From positions 752,501 to 816,500 of the forward strand of contig JACVTC010000024.1 in the NCBI GenBank assembly GCA_016946835.1: 64,000 nt of DNA. Direction: 5' to 3'. Origin of the DNA: Neocallimastix lanati (nom. inval.). Taxonomy: Eukaryota > Neocallimastigomycota > Neocallimastigomycetes > Neocallimastigales > Neocallimastigaceae. The position numbers and the translations under genes were made by a program. Positions 15,301-27,599 of this stretch are shown one piece after another; the first letter of the stretch is position 1, and every line of letters starts with the position of its first letter. The notes beneath the pieces are model-generated. The model did not search any database. It saw nothing but the letters and a program-made list of their open reading frames with translations, and was not told the DNA's origin.

Positions 15301-15534
15301 TCGTTGGTTAAAAAAATCAAGTTAAGGTTTAAGTTAAGCTTTAGATATAAAATAAAAAAAAAAAAATTAAAATTAAAATTTAAAATAAAAAAATTATTTA
15401 AAACTTAAAAAAATTTTTTAAATTTTATCCAATTTAGTTTTAAATTATCTTTAGTATTATTATTAAAAATTTCTTTCAAATTAGTATTTATTATTCCATT
15501 TTTATTAGTTATTTATTATTAATTATTATTTTTT
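12361..15534. other. A+T-rich intergenic desert
   Basis: No supported gene. Homopolymers, TA-rich tracts near 12415-12550 and 13545-13600, TTATTATTTA repeats near 12775-12830 and a T-run near 13821-13843. Open frames are Phe/Ile/Tyr noise. Confidence 0.55.
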
Positions 15535-15716
15535 AATGAATACTCTTTTTATTATTATTTATTTTATTATTTATTATTAATAATTTATTATTTATAATAC
15601 TCTTATTATTTATTTAATCATTTAATCATTTATTATTTATTAATAAATACTCTTTTTATTATTATTTATTATTTATTATTTATTATTTATTATTTATTAT
15701 TATTATTATTATTATT

Positions 15717-15765
<49 letters not shown>

Positions 15766-16070
15766 TATTATTTATTATTTATTATTTATTATTTATTATT
15801 TATTATTTATTATTATTTATTATTTATTATTTATTATTTATTATTTATTATTTATTATTTATTATTTATTATTTATTATTTATTATTTATTATTTATTAT
15901 TATTATTTATTATTTATTATTTATTATTATTTATTATTTATTATTTATTATTTATTATTTATTATTTATTATTTATTATTTATTATTTATTATTTATTAT
16001 TTATTATTTATTATTTAATCTCATTTATTTATTTATTATTTATTATTTAATATTTAATATTTAATGATTT
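15535..16070. repeat. TTATTTA heptamer array with (TTA)n core
   Basis: More than 450 bases of heptamer TTATTTA with an inserted run of TTA triplets near 15705-15765. The open frame through it encodes a Leu/Ile/Tyr string and is not a gene. It resembles the array at 35,330-35,597 on the opposite strand. Confidence 0.9.
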
Positions 16071-16261
16071 AATTATTTGTTTTTCCATTATTTATTATTT
16101 AATTAGTTATTATTTATTATTTAATCATTCTTTTTAGTGTTTTAAATTTTTTTATTATTTAGTATGATGCTTATTAACTATAATTTTTTTTTTCTTAATT
16201 TTTTTTTTTTTTTATTTTTCAAAAGTTGTTGTATTGGCTAATCATAAACCTTAAAAAAATA

Positions 16262-16705
<444 letters not shown>

Positions 16706-17058
16706 TCTATAATTAGATAGATAATTGTTATATAAATAAAAATACATTTATATCCATGTACATGTTTATGTTTATGTAAATGTACATAATATGTGCAATT
16801 ATGAAAGTGAGTAGAGAAACTACAACTGCAATACAATACATTACAATCTACATTATAATAAATATTATAATAAATATTATAATAAATGTATGATATGAAT
16901 GAAATAGGTATGAATGTACATTACATTAAACTATTAAATACATTTTTTATTTTATTTTATTTCATTTTTTGAAAGTTTTTAAAAATTTAAATTCTTAAAA
17001 ATTTTAATTAATTAAATTCATCACCTTAAAAAGATCCTCTTATTTTTTTTCTCCATTT

Positions 17059-17090
<32 letters not shown>

Positions 17091-17534
17091 TTTTTGCTTT
17101 TAAAATGAATTAAATGATAATATTTTTATCTATTACTACTATTTTTTATCTTTTATTTTATTTATATTTTTTATATAAATAAAATTCAATTATCATTATT
17201 TATTTATGTAATTATTTTTTTTTTATAAGAAAGAATAAATCATAGTTAAATCTTTATATAAAATAATAATTATAATGGAAAGAAATGGCATAGATTATCT
17301 ACTTTTTTTTTTTTTTCAACTATTATAAAATAAAAAAAATAATAATAATAAAGTATATTATCTATAAAGGTTGAAATATAATAATATGATAAATTATATT
17401 ATATATTGTAGGTATTTAGGTGTTATAGGTGTATATATAATTTTTTTTTTTTATCTTTTTATTATTTTATTTTTTTTTATTTTTTTTTTATTTCATTTTA
17501 TTAATTTTTTTTTTATTTGTTAATTCAACTTTCA

Positions 17535-17600
17535 TAATAATAATAATAATAATAATAATTAATAATTAATAATAATAATTAATAATTAATAATAAATATT

Positions 17601-17663
<63 letters not shown>
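17535..17663. repeat. (AAT)n / TAATTAA array
   Basis: A shorter block with the same two-step structure (AAT triplets plus TAATTAA) as 16,262-16,705, so the two probably share an origin or mutational mechanism. Confidence 0.88.
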
Positions 17664-17667
<4 letters not shown>

Positions 17668-18480
17668 CAGATGATTTTTTTTACTTATTATTTTTAAATC
17701 ATTGCATAACAACTACTGTAGGTGAGATGGATAACCACACACTATCTAATTTCATATAAATATTAAATTTTATATAATTTTAATTTTTTTAATTTTTTTT
17801 TTTTTTTTTTTTTTTTTTTAGATTTTTTAATTAATATAATAATTTAATTAATCATTTTATTATTATTAATTTATTATTATTATTATTATTATTTATGGTT
17901 TAATTATTATTATTAATATTATTAATATCTTTTTAATTAATTTATATCTATCTCTTAAAAATTATATATTTTATTTAGGTCATCATTTTGCTTGTTTGTT
18001 TATTAATAAGCAAATAAATGATATTTCTATTTATATTTTAATCGTTTTTTAAATGAAGAAAATTTTATTTTTTTTTAATTCATTAATTATAAATCATTAT
18101 TATTAATTATTAATTTATATATATATATATATAAGAAATAAAAAAATATAAATAAATTATGCATGATGCATAATGCATGATAAAATTATATAAAAAAAAC
18201 AATTTTTTTTTTTTTTATCATGATTTAAATTTATATAGTGGTAGGGTTCAAATCTCAAATCTTTTTTTAATTTTTTTTTATTTAATAATCTCTTTTTTCT
18301 TTTTAATAATAAATAAATATATTATTATTATTTTTTTTTAATTATTAATTAAAACTAAAAAAAAAAAAAATTAAAAAAATTAAAGTAAAAATTAAAAATT
18401 AAAATTTAGTAGTAAAGAATAACCATTATTTCAAATGAACCATTGAATCCTATCCTTATGACTGTAAATAATTTAACCTT

Positions 18481-18600
18481 TTTTTTTTTATCATTTGAAT
18501 TTATGCATGGATTCATTGTTTCCTCCCTTTTTTTTTTTTTTTTTTTTTTATCATTTGAATTTATGCATGGATTCATTGTTTCCTCCCCTTTTTTTTTTTT
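18481..18600. repeat. 60-bp exact-period tandem duplication
   Basis: Two copies of a 60-base unit with the core ATCATTTGAATTTATGCATG, each ending in TTTCCTCCC and a poly(T) run. The copies differ at one base in the C/T run, so the duplication looks recent. Confidence 0.92.
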
Positions 18601-19275
18601 TTTTTAAAATTAAAATTTCTATCTCTCCATTATTATCCATTATTATAATTATTATTTTATTTTATTTATTTATTTTTATATTCTATTTAATTCTTATTCT
18701 ATTTTATTTCTTATTCTAATTTCTTCTCTCTCTCTTTTTTATCTTCTATTTTTCTAATTTTTGTTCCCCACCTTTCTTAATTCATGCATACATACAGTAA
18801 AAAGTAAAAAAAAAAAAAAAAAAAATTAAAAATATAAATAAAAAAAATTATAATATAAAAAAATTATAATTAAAAAAATTATAATTAAAAAAATTATAAT
18901 TAATATTAAAAAAAAAAAACTATTTCATAGTTCATCTATTTATCTTTTTTTTTTTTTTTTTTTTTTATATTTTTCTATTTATTTTTCTATTTATTTATTT
19001 ATTTATTTATTTTTTAATTCATTATGCATAATATATAATATAATTTTATATATAATATATATAAAATTAAAGACATTTATTTCTCCCCCTTTTTTACTTC
19101 TCTTAATTCATACTTTTAAATACTATGAAAAAAAAAAAAAGAATTTTTTTTTATCCTATATTATTCTTTTTTTATTTTTTATTTATTTATTTTTTTTTTT
19201 TTCATTTAAAGTTATCTTTATCTATTTGTTTATTTTTTATTTTATTTTATTTTAATGGAAAAAACTACGAACATT

Positions 19276-19307
<32 letters not shown>

Positions 19308-19653
19308 GTGAAATCCTTTAAAGCTTATTTTTTCTTTCTTTCTTTCTTTCTTTTTTTTTTTTTTTTTAATCTTATTTAATTAATTTAAGTTCTTTTTCTA
19401 TATTTTGATGTCTTGATACTATCTTTTTTAAAACTTTTAGTAATAATATAATTTTTAAAAATAATTATTATTTATCTTTTTTTATTTTTATTTTTATTTT
19501 CTTTTATTATATTTTCTTTTTTTCATTATAATTAATTTTTAAATTTTATTGTCATAATTTTTTTTTTGTAATACTTTGCCTTTTGGAATGTTTCATTTTT
19601 GTTAATTTAATTTTTATTATTAAATTTTTTTTAATTTATAATTTTTATAAATA

Positions 19654-19684
<31 letters not shown>

Positions 19685-19898
19685 CTTTTTTTTTGTATAC
19701 ATATAATCTTTATGAATATATTATTTCTTTGATTATTTTTTTTTATGGTTTAAAAATATCAAATAAACCTATTTAATAACTTTATTTTCATAATTTCAAA
19801 AAAAAAAAAAGAAAAAATTAATTAAAAATTTCATCAACAAAAAAAAAAAAAAAAAAAAATTGAAGAGGAAGGATTCACCAAAAAAAAAAAGAAAACTG

Positions 19899-19971
<73 letters not shown>

Positions 19972-20004
19972 CCAAATATCTATATATTAGGAATGACTAT
20001 GAAA

Positions 20005-20040
<36 letters not shown>
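18601..20040. other. Poly(T)/poly(A)-dense intergenic stretch
   Basis: No supported gene. It contains a TA dinucleotide tract followed by a T-run of about 37 near 19,901-19,971 and an A-run of about 35 near 20,009-20,043. Apparent Phe-rich frames are homopolymer artefacts. Confidence 0.55.
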
Positions 20041-20045
<5 letters not shown>

Positions 20046-20115
20046 TGGTGGTGGTGTCCCCTCGGAGAAGGGAGAAGGGGGAGGGAGTTGAAGGAACAAT
20101 TAGACTAGCTAAAGT

Positions 20116-20167
20116 CGATTCGATTCGATTCGATTCGATTTACTTCGTCTTTGTTTTTCTGTTTTCT

Positions 20168-20213
<46 letters not shown>

Positions 20214-20243
20214 CAGTTTTTTTTTCAGTTTTTTTTTCAGTTT
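20116..20243. repeat. (CGATT)5 followed by a T-run and TTTCAG repeats
   Basis: Five perfect CGATT pentamers sit at 20116-20140. Beyond them come a T-run of more than 40 and three steps of TTTTTTTTCAG near 20211-20242. Upstream at 20044-20090 is an unusual G-rich string. The mix of GC-bearing pentamers and pyrimidine tracts is unlike the rest of the window. Confidence 0.85.
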
Positions 20244-20489
20244 TTTTTTTTTTTTTATTACCACGCTCGCCGCTACACCGCAAGAACAAGTTTAGCAGTT
20301 AGCATGTTGCCAATGTTGAGTTCATCATCATCCTCTCTAATCCTCTCTCTGATAACTAATTTGCTTTTTTTTTTTTTCTGTTCATCCGCCCATTCCCGTG
20401 GGTGTGGAAAGAGTTGATTTTCTATTTTCTATGAATACTCCTTCTCTTCCTCCTTTTTTTTTTTTTTTATTTATTATTTATTTTTTTAT

Positions 20490-20705
20490 CATTTTTTTTT
20501 ATAATTCTCTTCGAAACATGCCTTATTTTTCTGATCCTTCACATTTTTTTTTATAATTCTCTTCGAAATATGCCTTATTTTTCTGATCCTTCACATTTTT
20601 TTTTATAATTCTCTTCGAAACATGCCTTATTTTTCTGATCCTTCACATTTTTTTTTATAATTCTCTTCGAAGCGTGTCTTCTTTTTCTGATCCTTCACAT
20701 TTTTT
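20490..20705. repeat. 52-bp minisatellite, four copies
   Basis: The motif ATAATTCTCTTCGAA starts at 20501, 20553, 20605 and 20657, an exact period of 52. Each copy continues with CCTTATTTTTCTGATCCTTC or a variant; the fourth copy is the most diverged. Confidence 0.95.
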
Positions 20706-20736
20706 TTTGTAGAGATTTGCGGTTTTTGTGATTTAA

Positions 20737-20775
<39 letters not shown>

Positions 20776-21049
20776 TGCTATATATATTTATATTATAACC
20801 ATTTTTAAGACTTATATATCGTGGTCAAAGACGATAGAAGGCAAAGAATATAAAAAATATAAATTCGGATAAAGATTAATTTTTTTTTTTTATTTTTTTT
20901 TTTTTATTTTTTATTTTTTTTTCTCTTCGTCCTAGCCAATCCTTGACTCTAAAATTCATATTAAATTGAATGATTTCATGGAAAAAAAAAAAGAGGTATT
21001 CCAAGATATTGTGTATATATATATATGTGTGTGTGTATGTGGATTATAG

Positions 21050-22098
21050 GAATTAATAATAACCTTTACTTTATTTTGTTTTGGTTATTGGGTTAAGTAT
21101 GATGGATTTGTGGGTGATTTGGACTCTGGTCAAAACTAAGGTGTTTTGGGCATATTTAGGAAAAACGGCACAAACCTGTCAAGATACTTAAGTTATATCC
21201 AAATTGTAAATAATATGGTCAATTTCCTTAATAATACCATCTCCAAAAACTAATTAAGAATTCTGCTATTCCCGATGATAGAGGGGTGGGTGGTATGACG
21301 GTCAGTCCGGATTTTCGTAATCTGTTGGGGACCATGCCTAGTACTTTAAATCCCTCTTAGAGGTAGTAGAGCGTCGACGTCAAAATGATAAGACATGTAA
21401 GGATCTGTTCCTTAAAATACACTCATGTGACCTACCAATGATATAGAAATCATGTGAGAAAGTCTAAAAAAAAAAAAAAAAAATTTTGTTTTGGTGGAAG
21501 AGGGTTCCTACCGCCATGCCGTCAGGTCATGTCATGTTAAGTCTTAAAAAAAAAAAAACAAAAATAGTAGAAAAAATAGAATAAAAAAGTAGAAAAAAAA
21601 AAGTAGGAATTTTTTATTTTCCATATTGGCATATAAAAGATGTCTTTTTTAAATCAATCTTGAAAAAGGTATAAAAAAATTTTTTTTTTTGTTTGTTTTT
21701 AATTTTTTTTTGAGGTCTAGAAAAAGTAAAAAAGGTCAAATTGATGATTAAATTTTCCTTTTTCCTTTTTCCTTATTTTTTTTTTAATCTTTCGTCTTTA
21801 GGTAAATTTCACTAAAATGGTAACAAAATTACAAAATAAAAGTAAAAGTAATACATTCTTTCTTTTTATTTCTAAAATTAAACTGTTTTGGTCTTAGGTA
21901 AATTGAGGGTGGTGAGCCTGGGTAGAGGTGGCTCCAGATTGATCTCCTCTTAAAGAAACTGTAGAAAGTCGGGAATGTACACGGCGGTAGTCTCAGTAAG
22001 AAACTCTGCCATCTCTGACAGAGATAGTTTCATGAAAAAAAAAAAAAGCATTGTCTGATAATTCTTTTTTTAGTGACAATTTTTTTTTTTGGACAGAA

Positions 22099-22131
<33 letters not shown>

Positions 22132-22560
22132 TTTACATTGATGATGAAGGATGAGTTGAAAATAATCATCGTAATGGATTAACAGGTATGAAAAGAAATA
22201 TTCCTTTTTTTCTTTTCTTTTCTTTAGGAATGAAAATAAAAAAAAAACAATAGACAATAGACAACAGAATGAACAGAATGCCATTTCATCAGTGGGGAAA
22301 GTCACCCTCCCCAAATATATTTTTTATTTAATAATAATATAAAAAAAAAAAATAGAAATTTTCACATTTCATATTTGGTATTTTGCCACCACCATCGGAA
22401 TTAAAGTAAAGTGGTGGTTTTTTCTTGATTTTAGAATCTTTCTGAGAAGAAGAAGAAATGTGACTCACCAACTCAACTCCCAGAGTTAAAAAAAAAATAA
22501 ATACTTCCAAACAAACAAACAAACAAAAAAAAAGAAATTCTGTTGGTATACCATCATCAG
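21050..22560. other. Less A+T-rich island with exon-like scraps
   Basis: Composition resembles exons more than the surrounding desert, but no continuous gene could be built. On the minus strand two short pieces look translated: one from about 22,034 down to 21,950 reading MKLSLSEMAEFLTETT and ending at a stop, and one near 22,480-22,370 containing SSSSQKDSKIKKKPPLYF. No family was recognised. A gene with missed introns, a decayed gene or transposon debris are all possible. Confidence 0.3.
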
Positions 22561-22615
22561 GAGGTACGGTACTCTCTTTTTTTTTTTTTTTTTTTGAAAG
22601 TATTTTTTTTTCAGA

Positions 22616-22777
22616 GAAAGTAAAAGTTTAACAGTAGTACAGAGAGTAGAGTTGAGAGAGTAAAAAATTTTCTGACATTTTTTTTTTTTTTTTTTTTTTT
22701 TTTTTCATTGAAAGTAAAAGTTTAACAGTAGTACAGAGAGTAGAGTAGAGAGAGTAAAAAATTTTCTTCTGACATTT
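22616..22777. repeat. 94-bp period duplication
   Basis: GAAAGTAAAAGTTTAACAGT begins at 22616 and at 22710. Both copies continue through an AGTAGAG-rich stretch to TTTTCTGACATTT, with small differences (GAGTTGAG against GAGTAGAG, and an extra TTC in copy two). Confidence 0.9.
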
Positions 22778-23033
22778 TTTTTTTTTTTTGAAATTGATTG
22801 ATTAATATTATTAATGTTTCCATGATTGATTCCTGATGAAGAGGAAAAAAAAAAAGAGTGAGTGAGTGAGGGAGGTACCCACGTCTCAAGAACATTTGAT
22901 TACCCTAATTTTTATTTTATTTTTTTAATTTTTTTTTTTTAATTTTTTTTTAAATGTACACTAGTTTTAATGTGTACAGAGGGTGATTGAAGGAAGAGAA
23001 GAAGATTAAAAAATATTAAAAAAAAAAGGAGAA

Positions 23034-23081
<48 letters not shown>

Positions 23082-23342
23082 CACTAAATGAAAAACTTAT
23101 CCAACCCCATTGAGCGTCATTTTTTTGTAGATTTTTTTTTTTAGAGATTTTAAGTCTAAACCAATCACATTGAGTATCTTTTTTTTCCTTTTATTTTTTA
23201 TTATTTTTATTATTATTTTTTTAAGAAACCTTCGCTCTCCGATGGAGTGAAATCAAAAGAAAAAAAAAAATTTAATTTTATTTTTATTTTATTTTTTTTT
23301 TTTTAAAATATAATGTTATCCAAATATTTCTCACTCCTCTTC

Positions 23343-23662
23343 TTAATATGAATAGACATCATTATAAGGAATACTGTATTCTTCTTCTTTAGAGAGATCA
23401 TAGAAATGTTTGAAGATAACATGAATCACTTCTAATTCAGGTTTAAAAATTTTTAATTCCTGTTTTATATATATATATATATTTTATTTTTATTTTTTTT
23501 CATATAAAATAAATATTTTTTTTTTGTTTTTCATGAGATATTTTCTTAATGAAATGGAACAATGGAATGCTGAATCCCTTTAGATAGATTTTTTTTAAGA
23601 ATTTCTTGTTTTTTGATTGAATTTCATCACCTATTTTATTTTATTGGCTGTAATAGGAGACA

Positions 23663-23710
<48 letters not shown>

Positions 23711-24000
23711 TTCCATTGCGTTTTTAGAGGTCCAGATTCCGGATTATCCTTAATGTGTTCATGCTCATTCCTCCAGTAAAAACTTATAAATAATGAATGT
23801 GAAATTTTTTTATATTATGAGTAGAAGAGAGGATTGCCTCATGTTCACCCTTTTTTATATTCATTCACATACAAATTCGACTAGATCATTTAAATTTTTT
23901 TTTTTTCTCTAGGGATGCAAAAATGGTTTCCTAATGAACAACGAATACCACCACCACCACCTCCCCAAAAAGAAAATTATATTTATTGAAAGTTTATATC
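23343..24000 (-). pseudogene. Exon-like fragments, unassigned gene or relic
   Basis: The clearest piece is 23,343-23,459: after an acceptor-like CAG it encodes 38 residues (ELKIFKPELEVIHVIF at the start, PYNDVYSY at the end) and then stops, like a terminal exon. Upstream on the same strand are further codon-like scraps: about 23,540-23,630 (GDEIQSKNKKFLKKIYLKG) and about 23,715-23,785 (FYWRNEHEHIKDNPESG). I found no good donor joining the first two, so this may be a decayed gene. The product is unknown. Confidence 0.3.
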
Positions 24001-24054
24001 TATATTCTTTAAATTATCATTAGTGAATTGACAGGAATTATGAATACTTAATAT

Positions 24055-24265
24055 GAAAGCCCTCTCATACCAGAGATTTTCATGTCTGCACGTCTCAGTA
24101 CTGCTCTATAATGATGGAGAAATGCATAGGAATTAGATAAAAAAAATTTTAGGAATAAACTATTATCGACTACTTGAAGATAACTGCAATTAGGATTAAA
24201 ACTTAAATTAAAAATGAGTAAAGGTCCGTCTCATTTTTCGGAGTTCCAACCATTAATAGTTCAGC
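24055..24265 (-). mobile_element. Decayed LINE endonuclease fragment (second copy)
   Basis: The minus strand reads TINGWNSEK, a stop, a diverged middle with LQVVDNSLFL, then KISGMRGLSY before a stop. This parallels KINGWSSEKKDD, LQKTGNSKFL and KIPRIRGLY of the larger LINE relic at 25,195-27,010, so it is the N-terminus of the same apurinic-like endonuclease family. The codon before TINGW is TGA where the other copy has TGG. Confidence 0.65.
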
Positions 24266-24390
24266 TAATACAGAGGCTAAAAATAGTATTATATATATAT
24301 CATACAGAAGACTAATCAGAAATAGTAGCAATAGTGGGTTAAGAATAATATAATATCTGGTTCTATTATAATTTATACTGGTAATTGTAC

Positions 24391-24436
<46 letters not shown>

Positions 24437-24439
<3 letters not shown>

Positions 24440-25190
24440 GCCGGAATTATTGCGATTTTTGAACTTTATTTATTTATTTATTTATTAATTACATGAATAT
24501 TTTTTATTTTTTTATTATAAAAAAAAAAACACAGAATTAAATAAATAAATAAATAAATATTATTTGTCTAATTAGTACATAATAATATTTAGAATAGTAA
24601 TGCGAAATAAATAAAAGTACTATTAAAATAGATTGTACAAATAAATTCAGAAAAAAAAGTTCATAGGCAACGAAATTCACCTCCAAGATGATATAATGAT
24701 ATAAAATTTCTGTTTTTAAAGGGATTTCTTATTCCGGATTAAGATTTGAATTAAATATCTGAAAGAAAAAAAGTACCATAATTACATATCCATTTAAAAA
24801 AAATGCATGATAAATATAACCTTATAGTACTATATATGAGTGATTCATATGAAGAAATATTAAATATGTGATTTTTTTTTTATTACAGCCGTAATTATTG
24901 CGAACTCTTAACTTTATTTATTTATTCATTTATTAATTTCATGAATATTTTTTTTTAATAAAAAAAAAAAAAAACACATAATTAATTAAATAAAATAATA
25001 TTATTTGTCTAATTAGAACATAATAATATTTTTAAATAGTAATGTGAAATAAATAAAAAGTTAATATTCAAAATAAAATGTATAAATAAATTCAGGAAAA
25101 AAAAAAAGTTCATAGGCAACGAACTTCGCCTCCATATTACTTATTCCGGATTACGGTTTGGACTGACTATCTGAAAGAAAAAAACAATTA
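24437..25190. repeat. Diverged direct repeat of about 310-350 bp
   Basis: Copy one (about 24,437-24,785) and copy two (about 24,883-25,190) share ordered blocks: GGAATTATTGCGA-like start, TTATTTGTCTAATTAG, GTTCATAGGCAACGAA, TTATTCCGGATTA, TATCTGAAAGAAAAAA. Copy two abuts the point where LINE reverse-transcriptase similarity stops. It may be a LINE 3' region or a separate element. Confidence 0.8.
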
Positions 25191-25194
25191 TGGT

Positions 25195-27010
25195 CTTCTT
25201 CTTCAGAGGCATTGACCCTGACAACCTGTTATACTGATTGTATATTCTGCAATGATGCTCCAGATTAGTTCGCACTTATACCGTCGTAAATAGCAATCCT
25301 TGTGGAGTACTAGCTACTAGCCCTATTCATAATGTCTATAAAAGGAACCCACAGATCGCATCAAGAATAGCATTTTTAATAGGAATACCATCAAGTCTAG
25401 GAGCATTGCTACGCTTCATAGAAAGAACTGTGCTTCTTATATCAGATAGTGAAATAAGATTATTTAAGTTCCAGGTATTTGGATTACTAGGATTATTACG
25501 GAAGACATTTGCGCTATAGTCTTGGTTTAAGCTGTGACCAGTAGAATTAAACGATAAGTCCTTGTGATGTTCAGCTCAACGTTTAAGTTGATCATTAGGA
25601 TCAAATAATACCTGACCAGATTTAGACTTTAACAAGATGAAGGGAAGGGAAGAAGCTGAATACGCAGGTTTAGAGATCTTTTTGAGACCACGCTAACCAC
25701 GACTATAGTCTTTGCTTATAAAATAGTTACTAGTTTTGACAATATTTGCTTTATAATGATTGGAACGTAAGGTGCTTCTAATCTTTCTCAAAGCTTTACG
25801 TAATTTATGATACTGAGTAAATTGATCTAAATAAGCATCCATCGATGGGCAATCTGAGAAAGGTTTAATATTTTCTTAAGCTAAATGTTTGGCAATTGAA
25901 ATATTCTTTACATACTCTGGGCAGTGGAAAGCAGGGCCTTTAAATTTGGAGGGAATAAAAGCTTTTAATTTCTTTACCAACACTGATTGAAGTACTAATA
26001 AATTCGTTAACCATATCATCTGCTGAGGTTTCATCAAATTTGGATTCAAGATTACTTGCTAAAACAGAAAAATAATTATGAGATAGTATATTTGTATTCT
26101 GAGTATTACAAATATGTTTTGATCATTTGAAAGTTTTCTTAGGTTTATAAGAACTATATGAAAGATTCTTGTTACAAGATAAGAAGATAGGATAATGATC
26201 AAAAATATCATTTGCAAATGAACAAGCAGAAGATAAATGTACATGAGGAATCATAGCTTTATTATAGATAATATGGTCGATGCAAGAAAATTTGGAACCT
26301 TTAGAATAAGTAATACTACTACCAGCAAGATTAGCAACAGTCCAGTCAGGGAAATATTTGATAATATACTTCTTTAAGTTTTTCGAAGGGGCATATTAAA
26401 ATCACCTAAAAGAATAGCAGGTGAATTTTCCTTATTATGACTACTTAACCATTTTTTCCATTTCAGAGAAAGCATTTAAACTAGCTTCAGGCCATCTATA
26501 TTGAGGAAAGTAGATATTGCCAATAGAACATTTTTTGATTCCAAAATGACGTCAGACTAACTGATATAATGTAATTGTAGTTGGCATTTTCAGCAGTATA
26601 AGGACAAGAATTATTGAGGGCTTTTACTTTAATAATAAAATAAGAACCATATAATTGTGAAAATTTTCTAACTATTGAAAAGATGATATTAAAAAATAAA
26701 CAACTAGTTAAATTATTGATCAATTGTAAAGTTTTTACTGACCAATTTTTGAGTTTATGAATGAATATCATGTAGAATTTGTTGAATATAAACCTCTTAT
26801 TCTAGGGATTTTGGAATTAGCACGAAGAAAAATAGAATCGTAACCAAAAATAGAAGGAGAGTTCCCTTTAGAGAGGAATTTACTATTACCAGTTTTCTGA
26901 AGGCATATACATACAGGTTTAAATACTGAATTCAAATACATAACATCATCTTTCTTTTCAGAACTCCAACCATTTATTTTCCAGCAAGAGCATAAATTGA
27001 GAAAGAAGAG
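25195..27010 (-). mobile_element. Non-LTR (LINE) retrotransposon relic: endonuclease and start of RT
   Basis: Read on the minus strand with stops and frameshifts. From about 26,990 downward it begins CWKINGWSSEKKDD, the usual start of a LINE endonuclease. LLGDFNMPL near 26,400 holds the GDFN motif, FSCIDHIIYN near 26,280 carries a DH core, and DIFDHYPIFLS near 26,190 matches the terminal SDHxPI motif. A linker follows, then MKRSNAPRLDGIPIKNAIL near 25,420-25,360, which corresponds to the KAPGPDG-type start of reverse transcriptase. Similarity fades near 25,300, so the catalytic RT motifs are lost. In-frame stops (for example after TFK near 26,126) mean it is dead. The short open frames at 26,059-26,244 and 26,496-26,771 lie out of the coding frame. 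Confidence 0.82.
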
Positions 27011-27599
27011 CTAGAATAAAAATGACATGAATAGAAATCTCTGGGAATACCAAAAAAGGATTTAATTTTTTTAATTCTTTTAACTTTATTATAATTGAAA
27101 ATATTTTAAAGTAAGAATTCATATAAAGTAAAAGAATAAAGATACTAAAATATTAACATAATAATCAGTAAAGTAGAGGAAAGGAAAGAAAAAGTACTCA
27201 ATTCATTCATAAGGAGAAGAAAGTAAAAGAATAAATAAATAAAAAAAGAAAATGAAGGATAAAGGAACAGAGAGAAATAAGAATAAAAAGAAAAAAAGAA
27301 ATAAAAAGTTATACTTACCTTGCTCAGACAAGACGCTAAATATATATATATATAAAAGGTAAAAAAAAACAAATATAAAGTATATATAAAAAATATTAAA
27401 TATAAATATATATTTATATAGACATATAAAAAAATAATAATAAACAAAAAATAAAAAGAAATATAAAAGTTAGTAAAGAAAAAAATTAAATAGTTCCAAG
27501 ATCCTTTATGATAAAAAACTAAAAATAAAAAAAAAAACTTTGAATATCAGAAATAAAAATGAAATGAAATAGGTAAATTAAATTTCTAAACTCCTACAG

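Noticed and set aside
15719-16018. 99-residue Leu/Ile/Tyr open frame
   Set aside because: It is a translation of the TTATTTA heptamer array.
18235-18262. GGTTCAAATCTC, like a tRNA T-loop
   Set aside because: The flanking bases do not form a T-stem, and no D-arm, anticodon arm or acceptor pairing is found upstream.
22030-22522. Two minus-strand frames ending in Lys and Phe runs
   Set aside because: As whole frames they are homopolymer-driven; only short internal pieces look codon-like and those are reported as scraps.
26059-26771. Two small independent genes in the LINE region
   Set aside because: They are out of frame with the endonuclease motifs, which explain the region better.
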